Below the pieces are notes generated by a model that saw nothing but the letters and a program-made list of their open reading frames with translations, had not been told where the DNA came from and searched no databases. This document shows positions 27,674-36,119 of a stretch of 64,000 nt of DNA, in pieces. The stretch spans positions 1 through 64,000 of the forward strand of contig JAEZTJ010000093.1 of assembly GCA_023421505.1 (NCBI GenBank), in the 5' to 3' direction. The stretch is from Bacillota bacterium. Its GTDB lineage: Bacteria > Bacillota > Clostridia > Lachnospirales > Lachnospiraceae. How positions within the stretch are numbered: position 1 is the stretch's first letter; every line of letters begins with the position of its first letter. A program made the position numbers and the translations under genes.

Positions 27674-28558
27674 CTAAAAATCACTTAGTAATATTCTGGC
27701 CTGATTTACTGTTTGTTCAAAATACCATTCCGGTGAATGATCATTTCTTGATATGACTTCCATTGAGCATATCGAAATATTTTTAAGATAATCATTTTTC
27801 TGAAAGCCCTGTAATAAATACAAAACCTCATCTAAACTCAAATCCTCGTTTTCTATACCAAATAATGGATGCTTGTCACCATATAGTGGGGAGGCCTTCT
27901 CTTTACTGACCGAGTTAGCTATATGAATATGATGTATCCATGGTAACAACTCCCTTACGGTTGATTTTATATCCATTCCCAGCTGCATGGCATGACTAAA
28001 ATCATAAGTAATACCAAAATTAATTCCAGATAACTCTTTACAGAGCAGCTTTATGGTTTCAAAGTCTCCAAGAGCCAGATAGGGCTCCCCTGAATTATTA
28101 AAAAACTCCAATGAGATTTCCGGTATGTCAGCTTTATCCCTATTCATATTGGTAAGCTCACGAATTGATTTCACGGATTGACTAACAAGCAGTTCCCTGT
28201 CTTCCTTTTCCCATACCGGACCGCTTAGAATTAACACTTTATCTGAAGCTAATTTCATTCCTCTTTTAATGAGTTCAAAAGAGTCCACAACACTTTTTCT
28301 TCGAATTGTTTCATCTCTGGCGGAAATATCGATTTTATTACTTTTCATAGGATAGCCAGCTAAAAAAACGGAATACAAATCCAACTCTTTTATCAAATCA
28401 CGAATTTCTATGTAATCCTCTTCTTTGCCTTCAAAATAATACTCCACTCCATTAAAAATACCTGTCTGTGCAGTCTGTTTTATTGCCTTAATTAATTTAT
28501 CTTTATCAAACATAGCTTCCGGATAAATAGCGGTCAGACATATTCCTGTTCTTAGCAT
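27674..28558 (-). CDS. TIM-barrel sugar isomerase/epimerase 2
   Basis: A 294-residue AP_endonuc_2-fold protein. Candidate metal ligands are in ISLEFFNN (E about 149), YDFSHAM (D about 187, H about 190), IHHIHIANS (H about 213) and CSMEVISR (E about 268). The segment HIANSVSKE...YGDKHPLFG is shared with the protein at 25283-26179. It overlaps the end of the Gfo/Idh/MocA gene by 7 bp, so the two are translationally coupled and probably act in sequence, for example oxidation of a glycoside sugar followed by isomerisation or elimination. Confidence 0.82.
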   Translation of the reverse strand: MLRTGICLTAIYPEAMFDKDKLIKAIKQTAQTGIFNGVEYYFEGKEEDYIEIRDLIKELDLYSVFLAGYPMKSNKIDISARDETIRRKSVVDSFELIKRGMKLASDKVLILSGPVWEKEDRELLVSQSVKSIRELTNMNRDKADIPEISLEFFNNSGEPYLALGDFETIKLLCKELSGINFGITYDFSHAMQLGMDIKSTVRELLPWIHHIHIANSVSKEKASPLYGDKHPLFGIENEDLSLDEVLYLLQGFQKNDYLKNISICSMEVISRNDHSPEWYFEQTVNQARILLSDF

Positions 28559-29550
28559 AAATCGATCCCCTTATTGGTATTTTGCGATTCTAGTATTGCA
28601 AGGGAAACATCTAATACTTTTCTTCCAACTGTCGCATCACAAACAGGGTTTATCCCTGAAGCGATACACTCTACAAAGTACTTATTTTCTTCATAATAAG
28701 CAGTTCCATCTGTAAAGATATCACTAAGCGAGATTACTTCCTCAACCGCATCCCCACTTCGCTTAACTCTTAATTCAGTAAAATCCCAGATATCATGCCC
28801 TTGTAAAAAAGCACTTCCTTTTGTGCCAATGATGCCTCTGATGTTAAAATTAATATGTGAGCTCCAGCTTGCAGAGATTGAGCCAATTGCTCCGCTTGAA
28901 AATGCCATTGTTACATTGGAATTATTGTCAAAGGACGGCAGGGAGGAAACTGACCCTTTTGTATTAGCTTTTACATTCTTAATATCACCGGCAAAAGCTT
29001 GCAGGAAGTCTATATCATGAGAAAGTGACTCTATGCTCATGCCGCACACAAGATCAGGATTTGTACGCCAACTGTCACTGAGCGAACCGCTAAAGCCCGG
29101 TCCAGAGCCTATTCGAAAGCTGTAAAGATTAATGATATCCCCCAACTCGCCATTTGTAAGTAAATCCATCAACAATCGATACCCTTTTCGAAAACGTTGC
29201 GTAAATGCCACCATAACCTGACAGCCAGATTTCGCTGCATATTCCTCGATTGCTATTGCATCCTCTCTCCTTACGGCGACCGGTTTTTCGATCATTACTG
29301 GCTTATTGGCTAATATCGCTTTTTTTACATATTCTACACGCCTTAAGGGAGGCGTTAAGAGATGAACCATGTCTACTGCTGTAAGAACCTCATCTATATT
29401 CTCTACAGCGCAGGAATTATATTTTTCTGCAAGTACTTCTGCCCTGTTTCTATCAACATCATAAATACCGGCTATTTCAACACCCAATCTCTTTAGGGCA
29501 TTGCAATGCTGCGTAGCAATTCCTCCTGCTCCTATCATTAAGGTTTTCAT
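28552..29550 (-). CDS. Gfo/Idh/MocA-family oxidoreductase
   Basis: A 332-residue NAD(P)-dependent sugar or inositol dehydrogenase. An N-terminal Rossmann fold starts with MIGAGGIATQH (about 5-15). The EKP motif carrying the catalytic lysine is at about 92-94 (MIEKPVAV), and the C-terminal alpha/beta domain follows. Such enzymes oxidise a sugar hydroxyl, often C3, which can labilise a glycosidic bond. It is 21 bp after the third TIM barrel and overlaps the second, forming a tight trio. Confidence 0.9.
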   Translation of the reverse strand: MKTLMIGAGGIATQHCNALKRLGVEIAGIYDVDRNRAEVLAEKYNSCAVENIDEVLTAVDMVHLLTPPLRRVEYVKKAILANKPVMIEKPVAVRREDAIAIEEYAAKSGCQVMVAFTQRFRKGYRLLMDLLTNGELGDIINLYSFRIGSGPGFSGSLSDSWRTNPDLVCGMSIESLSHDIDFLQAFAGDIKNVKANTKGSVSSLPSFDNNSNVTMAFSSGAIGSISASWSSHINFNIRGIIGTKGSAFLQGHDIWDFTELRVKRSGDAVEEVISLSDIFTDGTAYYEENKYFVECIASGINPVCDATVGRKVLDVSLAILESQNTNKGIDLC

Positions 29551-29571
29551 ATAGCACCTCTTTTCTTTCTA

Positions 29572-30372
29572 TTACACTTCAAATTGAGAAAATAGTGTAA
29601 TTGGCTTTTTCCAGTCATTCATATTAAATGCGATACTTTCACCGGATTCTCCAATCTCTGGAGATATCTCAACAGACATATATCCGGAATATCCATGTGC
29701 TAATAATCGTTGCAGCACTTTTGCATTATCCGTTGTACCTTCACCAAACCGACAAAATCTTTTAATCCCAAAACCATTATTTTCTTTTAGATGAACGTGG
29801 TTTATTTTATTAGCAAATCTATCAATAAGCTGATCCATATCTACGCCTGCAGCATCGAAATGTCCGGTATCAATACAAATACCGATGTGATCTGATGAAA
29901 CCGCCTCAAATACTTGCTGATAATCTTCTTCAAACTCCAGCACATTCTTGCAGTGATTTTCCAGACATAACAATACATCTGCTTCTTCGGCCACTGGAGC
30001 AAGAATTTTCAGCTCTTCTATCACAGCCTTCAGTCCACCAGCTGTATTTCTTTCCATACAGGATGCAACTACCCTGCGGCATCCCAATTCCACTGCTGCC
30101 TCTATCGCTCTTATTTTATGACATACATTTGCGGTCAGCAAATCATTACTGCCTCCACCAAAGGCAGTAACATGCAAGGATATCGGTATCAAATCCGTTG
30201 CTTCGCATCTTCTTTTCAACTCTCTCATTTTTGATGGGGTTAGTGTCTCTGGATACCAACAGTTTAACTCAATCCTCTTATAACCAGCTTCTCCTGCTAA
30301 AGCAAAAGTTCTAGCAAAGTCATGATTGCCAAATCCATCAAAGGTCAGGGAGGAAACAGCCATTTTTAACAT
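29572..30372 (-). CDS. TIM-barrel sugar isomerase/epimerase 3
   Basis: A 266-residue AP_endonuc_2-fold protein. Family motifs are IELNCWYP, LHVTAFGGG, LCLENHC (E about 148), CIDTGHFDAAG (D and H about 180-183), HVHLKENNG and MSVEISPE (E about 241). It is more like hydroxypyruvate isomerase or inosose dehydratase/epimerase types than the other two TIM barrels here. It follows the permease genes by 27 bp, so it is co-transcribed with the importer. Confidence 0.82.
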   Translation of the reverse strand: MLKMAVSSLTFDGFGNHDFARTFALAGEAGYKRIELNCWYPETLTPSKMRELKRRCEATDLIPISLHVTAFGGGSNDLLTANVCHKIRAIEAAVELGCRRVVASCMERNTAGGLKAVIEELKILAPVAEEADVLLCLENHCKNVLEFEEDYQQVFEAVSSDHIGICIDTGHFDAAGVDMDQLIDRFANKINHVHLKENNGFGIKRFCRFGEGTTDNAKVLQRLLAHGYSGYMSVEISPEIGESGESIAFNMNDWKKPITLFSQFEV

Positions 30373-30399
30373 ATCAAAGCCTCCGTTCGTATTGTAGGA

Positions 30400-31242
30400 T
30401 TACCCCTTAATACCGGTTGTTGCGATACCTTCAACCAAATACTTCTGGAAGAATACAAATAATGTGATAACCGGTATCAAAGATAGCGTTGACATTGCGA
30501 GCATTGCACCAAAAGCACTTTTTGCTGTAGGATCAACAAAAAGACGTAGTCCCAGCGTTACTGTGTATTTCGGAGCCTCTCTTAAGTAAATTACCTGTGT
30601 AAAGAAATCATTCCAGGTCCAGATAAAGGTAAATATTACCGTCGTAATCAGGGCCGGTTTACACAAGGGAAGTAAAATTCTCCAGAAGATTGAATATTTA
30701 TTACATCCGTCAATTACTGCCGCTTCGTCAAGTTCTCTGGGTAAGCCGCGGAAGAACTGTATGATTAAAAAGATAAAGAATCCGTCTGTTGCTAATAATT
30801 TCGGAAGTACCAGTGGTATAATCGTGTTATTCAAGCCTAATTCTGTAAAGTAGACATATTGTGGTACGATTGTCGCATGCTGAGGCACCATCATAGTAAT
30901 CATCATTAGCGCAAAAAATAAAGCTTTAAATTTGAATTCAAGTCTTGCAAATGCATAGGCAGCCAAGGAACAAGACACCAGGTTTCCAATAACGCAAAGA
31001 GAAGAAATTAAGATAGAATTTGTGAAGTAGGTAGTAAAGGTAGTTACTCCATTGGATAACCAACCTATTTTATAGTTTTCAAATGTAAATTGCTTTGGGA
31101 TCAAGCTTACATCAGTAAAAATTGTTCCTTCCGGTTTAAATGAGCTTGATATCATCCAGAGTAAAGGATAAAACATTACCAAAGCTCCAGCTAATAAAAG
31201 TGTAAAACGTACATATTTTCTTATTCTTTCATTTCTTAACAT
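30400..31242 (-). CDS. Carbohydrate ABC transporter permease (MalG type)
   Basis: A 280-residue permease with six membrane helices. The EAA loop is visible as ELDEAAVIDGCNKYSIFWRILLPLCKPAL (about 176-205; given here only as the ELDEAAVIDG start). The C-terminus YLVEGIATTGIKG is typical of the MalG/CUT1 group. It works with the MalF-type permease 15 bp upstream and the binding protein at 32347-33756. No ATPase gene is present in the cluster, as is usual for CUT1 systems that share an MsmK-type ATPase. Confidence 0.93.
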   Translation of the reverse strand: MLRNERIRKYVRFTLLLAGALVMFYPLLWMISSSFKPEGTIFTDVSLIPKQFTFENYKIGWLSNGVTTFTTYFTNSILISSLCVIGNLVSCSLAAYAFARLEFKFKALFFALMMITMMVPQHATIVPQYVYFTELGLNNTIIPLVLPKLLATDGFFIFLIIQFFRGLPRELDEAAVIDGCNKYSIFWRILLPLCKPALITTVIFTFIWTWNDFFTQVIYLREAPKYTVTLGLRLFVDPTAKSAFGAMLAMSTLSLIPVITLFVFFQKYLVEGIATTGIKG

Positions 31243-31257
31243 CGGCTTAACCTCCCT

Positions 31258-32145
31258 TTACTCGTAATGTACATGCTTATTAGACATCTTAAAGGCTATA
31301 ACCGTAAACACACTAACCATGATTACTAAAATCCAGGAAAGCGCGGATGCATAGCCCATGCGCATCTTGCCAAAGCCTTCTTTATAGATGTGCAGAGTAT
31401 ATACTAGCATATTGTCCATAACGCCGCCATTACCGCCGCTTATGACAAAAGCCTCTGTAAATACTTTAAATGCACTGATAATCTGCATTACCACATTATA
31501 GAAGATAATTGGAGATAATAAGGGAAGGATTACTTTTGTTATCTGTCTAAACCTGTTGGCACCATCAATCGCTGCAGCTTCGATATAGGAAGCCGGTATC
31601 TGCTTAATACCTGCTAAGAATATAATCATTGGCGAGCCAAATTGCCATACACGTAACACTACTAAAGTTCCGAGCGCATATTTCGGATCCGCTATCCAGC
31701 TGATTGTAGCCATTTCCTCCAAGCCAATTCCTCTTAATAGCATATTGAAGATACCTTCCGAACCAAATATCTGTCTCCATAGGATAGCCACTGCGACACT
31801 GCCTCCAAGAAGGGAAGGAATATAAAAGGCAGCTCGTATTCCCGAGAGAAAGGGCACCGATTTATTTAAGAGAAAAGCTAAGCATAAGGAAGTAAAAATC
31901 TGTAACGGTACCGATATAAATACGTAAAGCAGAGTCACTTTTACTGCATTCTTAAAATGATAATCCGTCACAAACATTTTAATATAATTTTTAAATCCAA
32001 TAAACTTGGGATCTGATAACATATTATAATCTGTAAACGAATAATAAAGAGACATCACTAACGGTATCAGTGTCAGCAAAAGAAAGCCAATCACCCAGGG
32101 TATCAGAAAAACATATCCTGCATGTTTATTTAAAAATTTTTTCAA
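31258..32145 (-). CDS. Carbohydrate ABC transporter permease (MalF type)
   Basis: A CUT1 permease of about 295 residues with six helices and the EAA loop IEAAAIDGANRFRQITKVIL. The open frame extends to 32202, but the best start is the TTG at 32145, preceded by AGAGGTG at good distance and giving the usual short cytoplasmic KKFLNKHAGYVFLIPW start. It lies 200 bp after the binding-protein gene, with a long hairpin in between. Confidence 0.9.
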   Translation of the reverse strand: MKKFLNKHAGYVFLIPWVIGFLLLTLIPLVMSLYYSFTDYNMLSDPKFIGFKNYIKMFVTDYHFKNAVKVTLLYVFISVPLQIFTSLCLAFLLNKSVPFLSGIRAAFYIPSLLGGSVAVAILWRQIFGSEGIFNMLLRGIGLEEMATISWIADPKYALGTLVVLRVWQFGSPMIIFLAGIKQIPASYIEAAAIDGANRFRQITKVILPLLSPIIFYNVVMQIISAFKVFTEAFVISGGNGGVMDNMLVYTLHIYKEGFGKMRMGYASALSWILVIMVSVFTVIAFKMSNKHVHYE

Positions 32146-32232
32146 ATATAAGCACCTCTTTTTCTTATTGTTTATATTCAACGATTCGAATCCGAACATC
32201 ATAAATCAAAAGCATATACTTCGATTTATATT

Positions 32233-32280
32233 GGGGAAGGAGTGATACATAGCATATTCATTATGTACCACTCCTTCCCC
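32233..32280 (-). terminator. Long intercistronic hairpin after the binding-protein gene
   Basis: A 19 bp stem with one mismatch (32233-32251 / 32262-32280, 10 nt loop) in the gap between binding protein and permease. There is no strong T-tract on the minus strand, so it more likely stabilises or processes the upstream mRNA than stops it fully. Confidence 0.65.
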
Positions 32281-32346
32281 TTCCTTTATCTATGTCCGTA
32301 TAGTTTTGCAGAACATTTCGAACTGCATTTTATCTATGCTTTCATA

Positions 32347-33756
32347 TTACTGGTTTTCACTTATTACATCATTAGCACAACCGATTATATATTCGGCTGC
32401 TTTATCTGCTGTCATGGAATCTGTAGCCACCTGCTGCGCAACACTTGCTATTTCATTCTGTATTGCCCATACACCTGGTTCTTTTGCCTTAAACGGAAGT
32501 GTATTTTGAGAAACTAAATTTACATAATTAGTTGCCATAATATCACTCGGGTCTGCAGTCTTACTCAGTACATCCTGAATTGTCAAGGAACCGGGAACAC
32601 CAAGCTCATAATTGAAGATTTTCTGTGCTTCCTCATTATTTACAAAGAAGTCAATGTACTTCGCTGCCAAATCCTTTTGCTCTGAGGTCTCAGATATAGC
32701 GAAAGAGGAGGTTATTAAAAGATCTCCATGCTCATTGTTTGCATTCTTAGCAACAGGTACCTTTCTTAAAACAATTTCATCCTGTGTTGCTCTTTGATAG
32801 GTTTTAATCTGGTTTGCATTTGCAAAATAGAATAATACATTACGTTTTACAAAAGGACCTTCTTCCCAAGCTTTTTGTTCCCATTCCTGGGTCTTTGTAA
32901 TCGGAGCAATTGCACCTGATTTACGTAATCTGTCACCAAGGGAATACCAGCTGCTCATCGTTTCTTTTGTAGGAGCGAATTTACCGTCAGCATCAACCCA
33001 TTCAACTCCAGCAGGTGTATTCTGTCTTACCCATACCCATACCAAGTCGTTGTTTGTATAAAAGTCTGCGCAAGAGTAAGTATCAGCCGGAAGCTTCTTC
33101 TGAGTATCATTTAAGAATTTTTCAAAATCCTCCCAGGAAATATCCTCTTCTTCACCCCACAATTCAATACCCAGTTCATCACATAATGTCTTATTAACAT
33201 ACATTGTCTGTGCTGTGATACCCAATGTAACCATATACAAATTCTCATTATAATTTCCGGTAGATACTAAATCCATATTCCAATTGTCAAGATTAATCGC
33301 ACCAGAATCAACATAGGAATTTAAAGGTGTTAATACGTTCTTAGAAGCATATTCACCAATTTGATTTGACTGGAACTGAACAACATCCGGTGCTGTACGG
33401 CTTGCGTAGGAGGTCGCTACAGCTGTCCAGTAATCATTCCAGCCGGGACTTTCAGTAACGATTTCAACATTCGGATTCTCTTTCATGAATAAATCATTAA
33501 TCTTATAATACAACTTGTCGCGTTCTGTATTACCCCACCATGTAACACGTAATGTCTGTTTTTCACCGCTTTCGGTATCGTCAACCTTCTCAGTATCGTC
33601 AGCCTTCTCAACATCGTCAGTTTTCTCTGTATCAGAGGCACCGTCTGTAACCGCTGCATCTTCCTTGTCGCTTTTGCTTGAACCACATGCAGTAAAAAGT
33701 GTAACCACCATACAAAATATTACTAAAAGAGCAAGAGTTTTTTTCATACCTTTCAT
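32347..33756 (-). CDS. Extracellular carbohydrate-binding lipoprotein (SBP family 1)
   Basis: A 469-residue solute-binding protein. The lipobox is LFTAC (Cys about 24), followed by an unusual acidic low-complexity linker (about 30-68) made of repeated T/V/A-E-K-x-D-D units. The mature domain starts at QTLRVTWWGNTERDKLYYKI. The WWG-N and the later GITAQTMYVNK and SYASRTAPDVV features are those of CUT1 oligosaccharide-binding proteins. It is the first gene of the importer set, with AGGAGG upstream, and a 117 bp gap separates it from the HMG-CoA reductase homologue. The ligand is presumably the glycoside attacked by the GH2 enzymes. Confidence 0.92.
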   Translation of the reverse strand: MKGMKKTLALLVIFCMVVTLFTACGSSKSDKEDAAVTDGASDTEKTDDVEKADDTEKVDDTESGEKQTLRVTWWGNTERDKLYYKINDLFMKENPNVEIVTESPGWNDYWTAVATSYASRTAPDVVQFQSNQIGEYASKNVLTPLNSYVDSGAINLDNWNMDLVSTGNYNENLYMVTLGITAQTMYVNKTLCDELGIELWGEEEDISWEDFEKFLNDTQKKLPADTYSCADFYTNNDLVWVWVRQNTPAGVEWVDADGKFAPTKETMSSWYSLGDRLRKSGAIAPITKTQEWEQKAWEEGPFVKRNVLFYFANANQIKTYQRATQDEIVLRKVPVAKNANNEHGDLLITSSFAISETSEQKDLAAKYIDFFVNNEEAQKIFNYELGVPGSLTIQDVLSKTADPSDIMATNYVNLVSQNTLPFKAKEPGVWAIQNEIASVAQQVATDSMTADKAAEYIIGCANDVISENQ

Positions 33757-33796
33757 ATATCCTCCTTTTTTCGGACTGTTATTTAATTTAACCTAT

Positions 33797-33824
33797 CTTT
33801 TGCTGTCCGTTAGGCAAAAGAAAT
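33797..33824. promoter_or_regulatory. Inverted repeat upstream of the binding-protein gene
   Basis: TCTTTTGC and GCAAAAGA form 8 bp arms around a 10 nt centre, about 40 bp upstream of the binding-protein start. It could be an operator or a small mRNA hairpin for an internal promoter of the importer. The evidence is weak. Confidence 0.35.
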
Positions 33825-33873
33825 TTTTATGTAATTTGTCATTACATTACCCATAATATAACCATACCTACTC

Positions 33874-35187
33874 TTATTTATCTTCTTCTCCACGAGCCAG
33901 CTTTACATGCGAATCAGCCATTTCATAACCTGCTGCCTGAGCACAAGCTGTATTTAAGTCAAGTGCCGTAACTGCTGCTGCAGTAATTTCTGCCAGTCTC
34001 ATTACATTTTTATTATCATCAATACTCTTTCCAAATTCGCCGCATCCTATCATTCTTAAAGCTTCCTTCGCTGTACCGAACATGGTGCCGCCGCCGATTG
34101 TTGCAAGCTCCATACAAGGAAGACTAACCATGAAATGCAGCCCATCGTCCTTAGCATCTGCCTGTACAAAACAGCTTGCTGAGGTTATAACATGTGCCAT
34201 GTCCTGACCGGTTGCTGCATATACTGCAGCTAAAGCATTGGCAGCATTTACATTGAAGCCGCTGATCGTTCCGCTTAGGCAGGAGCCAAGATAGCATTTA
34301 TGGAATACAATCTTTTCTACACTTCTAGGATTTACACCCGCTTTAAATACAGCTTTTAAAACCTCAGTAGGAATGAATACCTCTGTCTCTACTGCCTTAC
34401 CGCGATTATTCAGCACGTTGATATGGTTGTTTTTCTTATCGCTGCATAAGTTGCTGCTAATGGTTACAAGACGCCAATCCGGTAATTTTGCAAGTAAAGC
34501 TCTGACAATATCTGCTGAAGCTTTCGTAACACCATTCATACCCATTGCATCACCGGTTTTAAAGATCATACGTAAGAATATCTTAGTACCCAGCTGGTAA
34601 GGATCAATTTTTTCAAGTCTTACAAAAGGATCTTTGCAATAAGTTCCAAGCTCTCTGATAAACTCAATATCGTTTTGAACACGCTCGCATAAACGACGGC
34701 CTTCATAAATGTCAGGTGCTTCGATTAATGGAGCACGAGTCATTCCGTCAAAATGCACCATAGTGTGTAAACCACCGGACATATTAATTGCTTTCATACC
34801 TCTTTGAACACCGGCAATGAGTGCCGCTTCATTGGTAGCCATCGGTATGTATACTTTTTCGTTAACATACTGTCCATTAATTTGAATCGGACCTGCAAAA
34901 CCCATAGGCAGTGTAGCCGCACCGATTTTACCTTCAATTCCCGATAGAATTCTTTCTCCGCCAACCAGTGAACAATTATCAATTCTGGTATTCTTAATCT
35001 GTGGCATAGAAACTCCAGTTGCTTCTTCAATCATTTCACAACGAAGAACAGCCGCGTCATTACATGCTTCCTTTACCATTGCAGCATCAGATTTGTAGAT
35101 TTCTTCGAATATGACGGTTTCCAAATGCTGCGTTTTAATTTGTCCGCTTATATAACGCTCTTTAATACCTTGTAGCTTTGCTTCCAT
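33874..35187 (-). CDS. Hydroxymethylglutaryl-CoA reductase homologue
   Basis: A 437-residue HMG-CoA reductase-family protein. Catalytic residues of the family can all be placed: E120 (PMATNEAAL), K251 (CSDKKNN), D329 (TGQDMAH) and H427 (ADSHVKL). DGMTRAP (148-154) and GDAMGMN (212-218) are class I/archaeal-style motifs. It departs from the norm where CoA and substrate are bound: EGKIG replaces ENVIG (85-89), and NVNAAN replaces NAHAAN (312-317). The reaction is NAD(P)H-linked interconversion of HMG-CoA and mevalonate. Beside an HMG-CoA lyase homologue and glycosidases, the oxidative, catabolic direction is more likely. It lies 11 bp after the lyase gene. Confidence 0.88.
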   Translation of the reverse strand: MEAKLQGIKERYISGQIKTQHLETVIFEEIYKSDAAMVKEACNDAAVLRCEMIEEATGVSMPQIKNTRIDNCSLVGGERILSGIEGKIGAATLPMGFAGPIQINGQYVNEKVYIPMATNEAALIAGVQRGMKAINMSGGLHTMVHFDGMTRAPLIEAPDIYEGRRLCERVQNDIEFIRELGTYCKDPFVRLEKIDPYQLGTKIFLRMIFKTGDAMGMNGVTKASADIVRALLAKLPDWRLVTISSNLCSDKKNNHINVLNNRGKAVETEVFIPTEVLKAVFKAGVNPRSVEKIVFHKCYLGSCLSGTISGFNVNAANALAAVYAATGQDMAHVITSASCFVQADAKDDGLHFMVSLPCMELATIGGGTMFGTAKEALRMIGCGEFGKSIDDNKNVMRLAEITAAAVTALDLNTACAQAAGYEMADSHVKLARGEEDK

Positions 35188-35198
35188 AATGTGACCCC

Positions 35199-36089
35199 CT
35201 AATTACATTTCTGATATAATAATGTACTGAGTGTTTGTGCATATTTACCGGCCTCAATGATCTTATTTAAATCGATTCCGGTTTCTATACCCATGCGATG
35301 GAACATTTCAACCAGTACTTCCGTCTGACAATTACCTTTTGCACCCGGTGCATAAGGACATCCGCCTAAGCCGCCAGCTGCTCCGTCAAATATAGTAATA
35401 CCGGCCTGAAGGGATGCTAAGTTATTAGCAAATTCTAATCCGTTGAACTTATGATAATGTACAGCCAGGCTCGCTTTTTTTAGCTTCTCCTTAATCATCT
35501 TTGGTATTTCGTAAGCTGTTATAGGATTTGCCATACCAGTTGTATCGCCAAGGGAGATTTCGTAAGAACCGAAGCTCTCTAATGCAAGTGCAATTTCAAG
35601 TGCTTTTTCAGGTGGCTCTGGACCTTCCATCGGGCAGCCGAATACGGTTGCGATATAGGAGCGAACTTTCACACCCTGTTTTGCAGCAATTTGATTCATT
35701 TCTTCAATCTGCTTTAAGGTTTCAGCTACATTATGATTCAAATTTTCATGATTATGGCTTTCGCTTGTGCTGATAATTGTTACTACTTCCTTAAGGCCAC
35801 AATCAAGTGCACGTTCAAAGCCCTTCATATTAGGAACCAGCGCATTATAGGAGACACCCTCTTTAGGCTCAATTGCATCTACAATTTCCTTTGCATCTGC
35901 CATCTGGGGTACCCATTTGGGATGTACAAAAGACGTCAACTCAATTCTTTTGCAGCCTGCATCCTCTAGCATATGTATCAGTTTAAGCTTTTTTTCAGTC
36001 GGTACAAATACCGGCTCCGGCTGTAAGCCGTCTCTCGGTCCCACTTCAAAGATCGAAACCTCTTTGGGAAATTCATTAAAATTAAGCAT
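35199..36089 (-). CDS. Hydroxymethylglutaryl-CoA lyase homologue
   Basis: A 296-residue DRE-TIM metallolyase. HMG-CoA lyase features are GPRDGLQ (R19, D20), IELTSFVHPKWVPQM (E50), metal ligands H211 and H213, the catalytic Cys loop GGCPYAPGA (C244) and N253. The otherwise conserved HxHDTYG motif after the metal histidines reads HYHKFNG, so the active-site floor differs. The normal reaction splits HMG-CoA into acetyl-CoA and acetoacetate. It sits 11 bp before the reductase homologue and about 30 bp after the zinc dehydrogenase, the mvaA/mvaB pairing known from mevalonate degradation. Confidence 0.88.
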   Translation of the reverse strand: MLNFNEFPKEVSIFEVGPRDGLQPEPVFVPTEKKLKLIHMLEDAGCKRIELTSFVHPKWVPQMADAKEIVDAIEPKEGVSYNALVPNMKGFERALDCGLKEVVTIISTSESHNHENLNHNVAETLKQIEEMNQIAAKQGVKVRSYIATVFGCPMEGPEPPEKALEIALALESFGSYEISLGDTTGMANPITAYEIPKMIKEKLKKASLAVHYHKFNGLEFANNLASLQAGITIFDGAAGGLGGCPYAPGAKGNCQTEVLVEMFHRMGIETGIDLNKIIEAGKYAQTLSTLLYQKCN

Positions 36090-36119
36090 TCTTATCTCTC
36101 CTTTTTATCCTTCCAGTGA

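Noticed and set aside
33515..33856. 113-codon plus-strand frame rich in Ser and Val
   Set aside because: It is antisense to the repeated acidic linker of the binding protein; the apparent repeats come from that linker.
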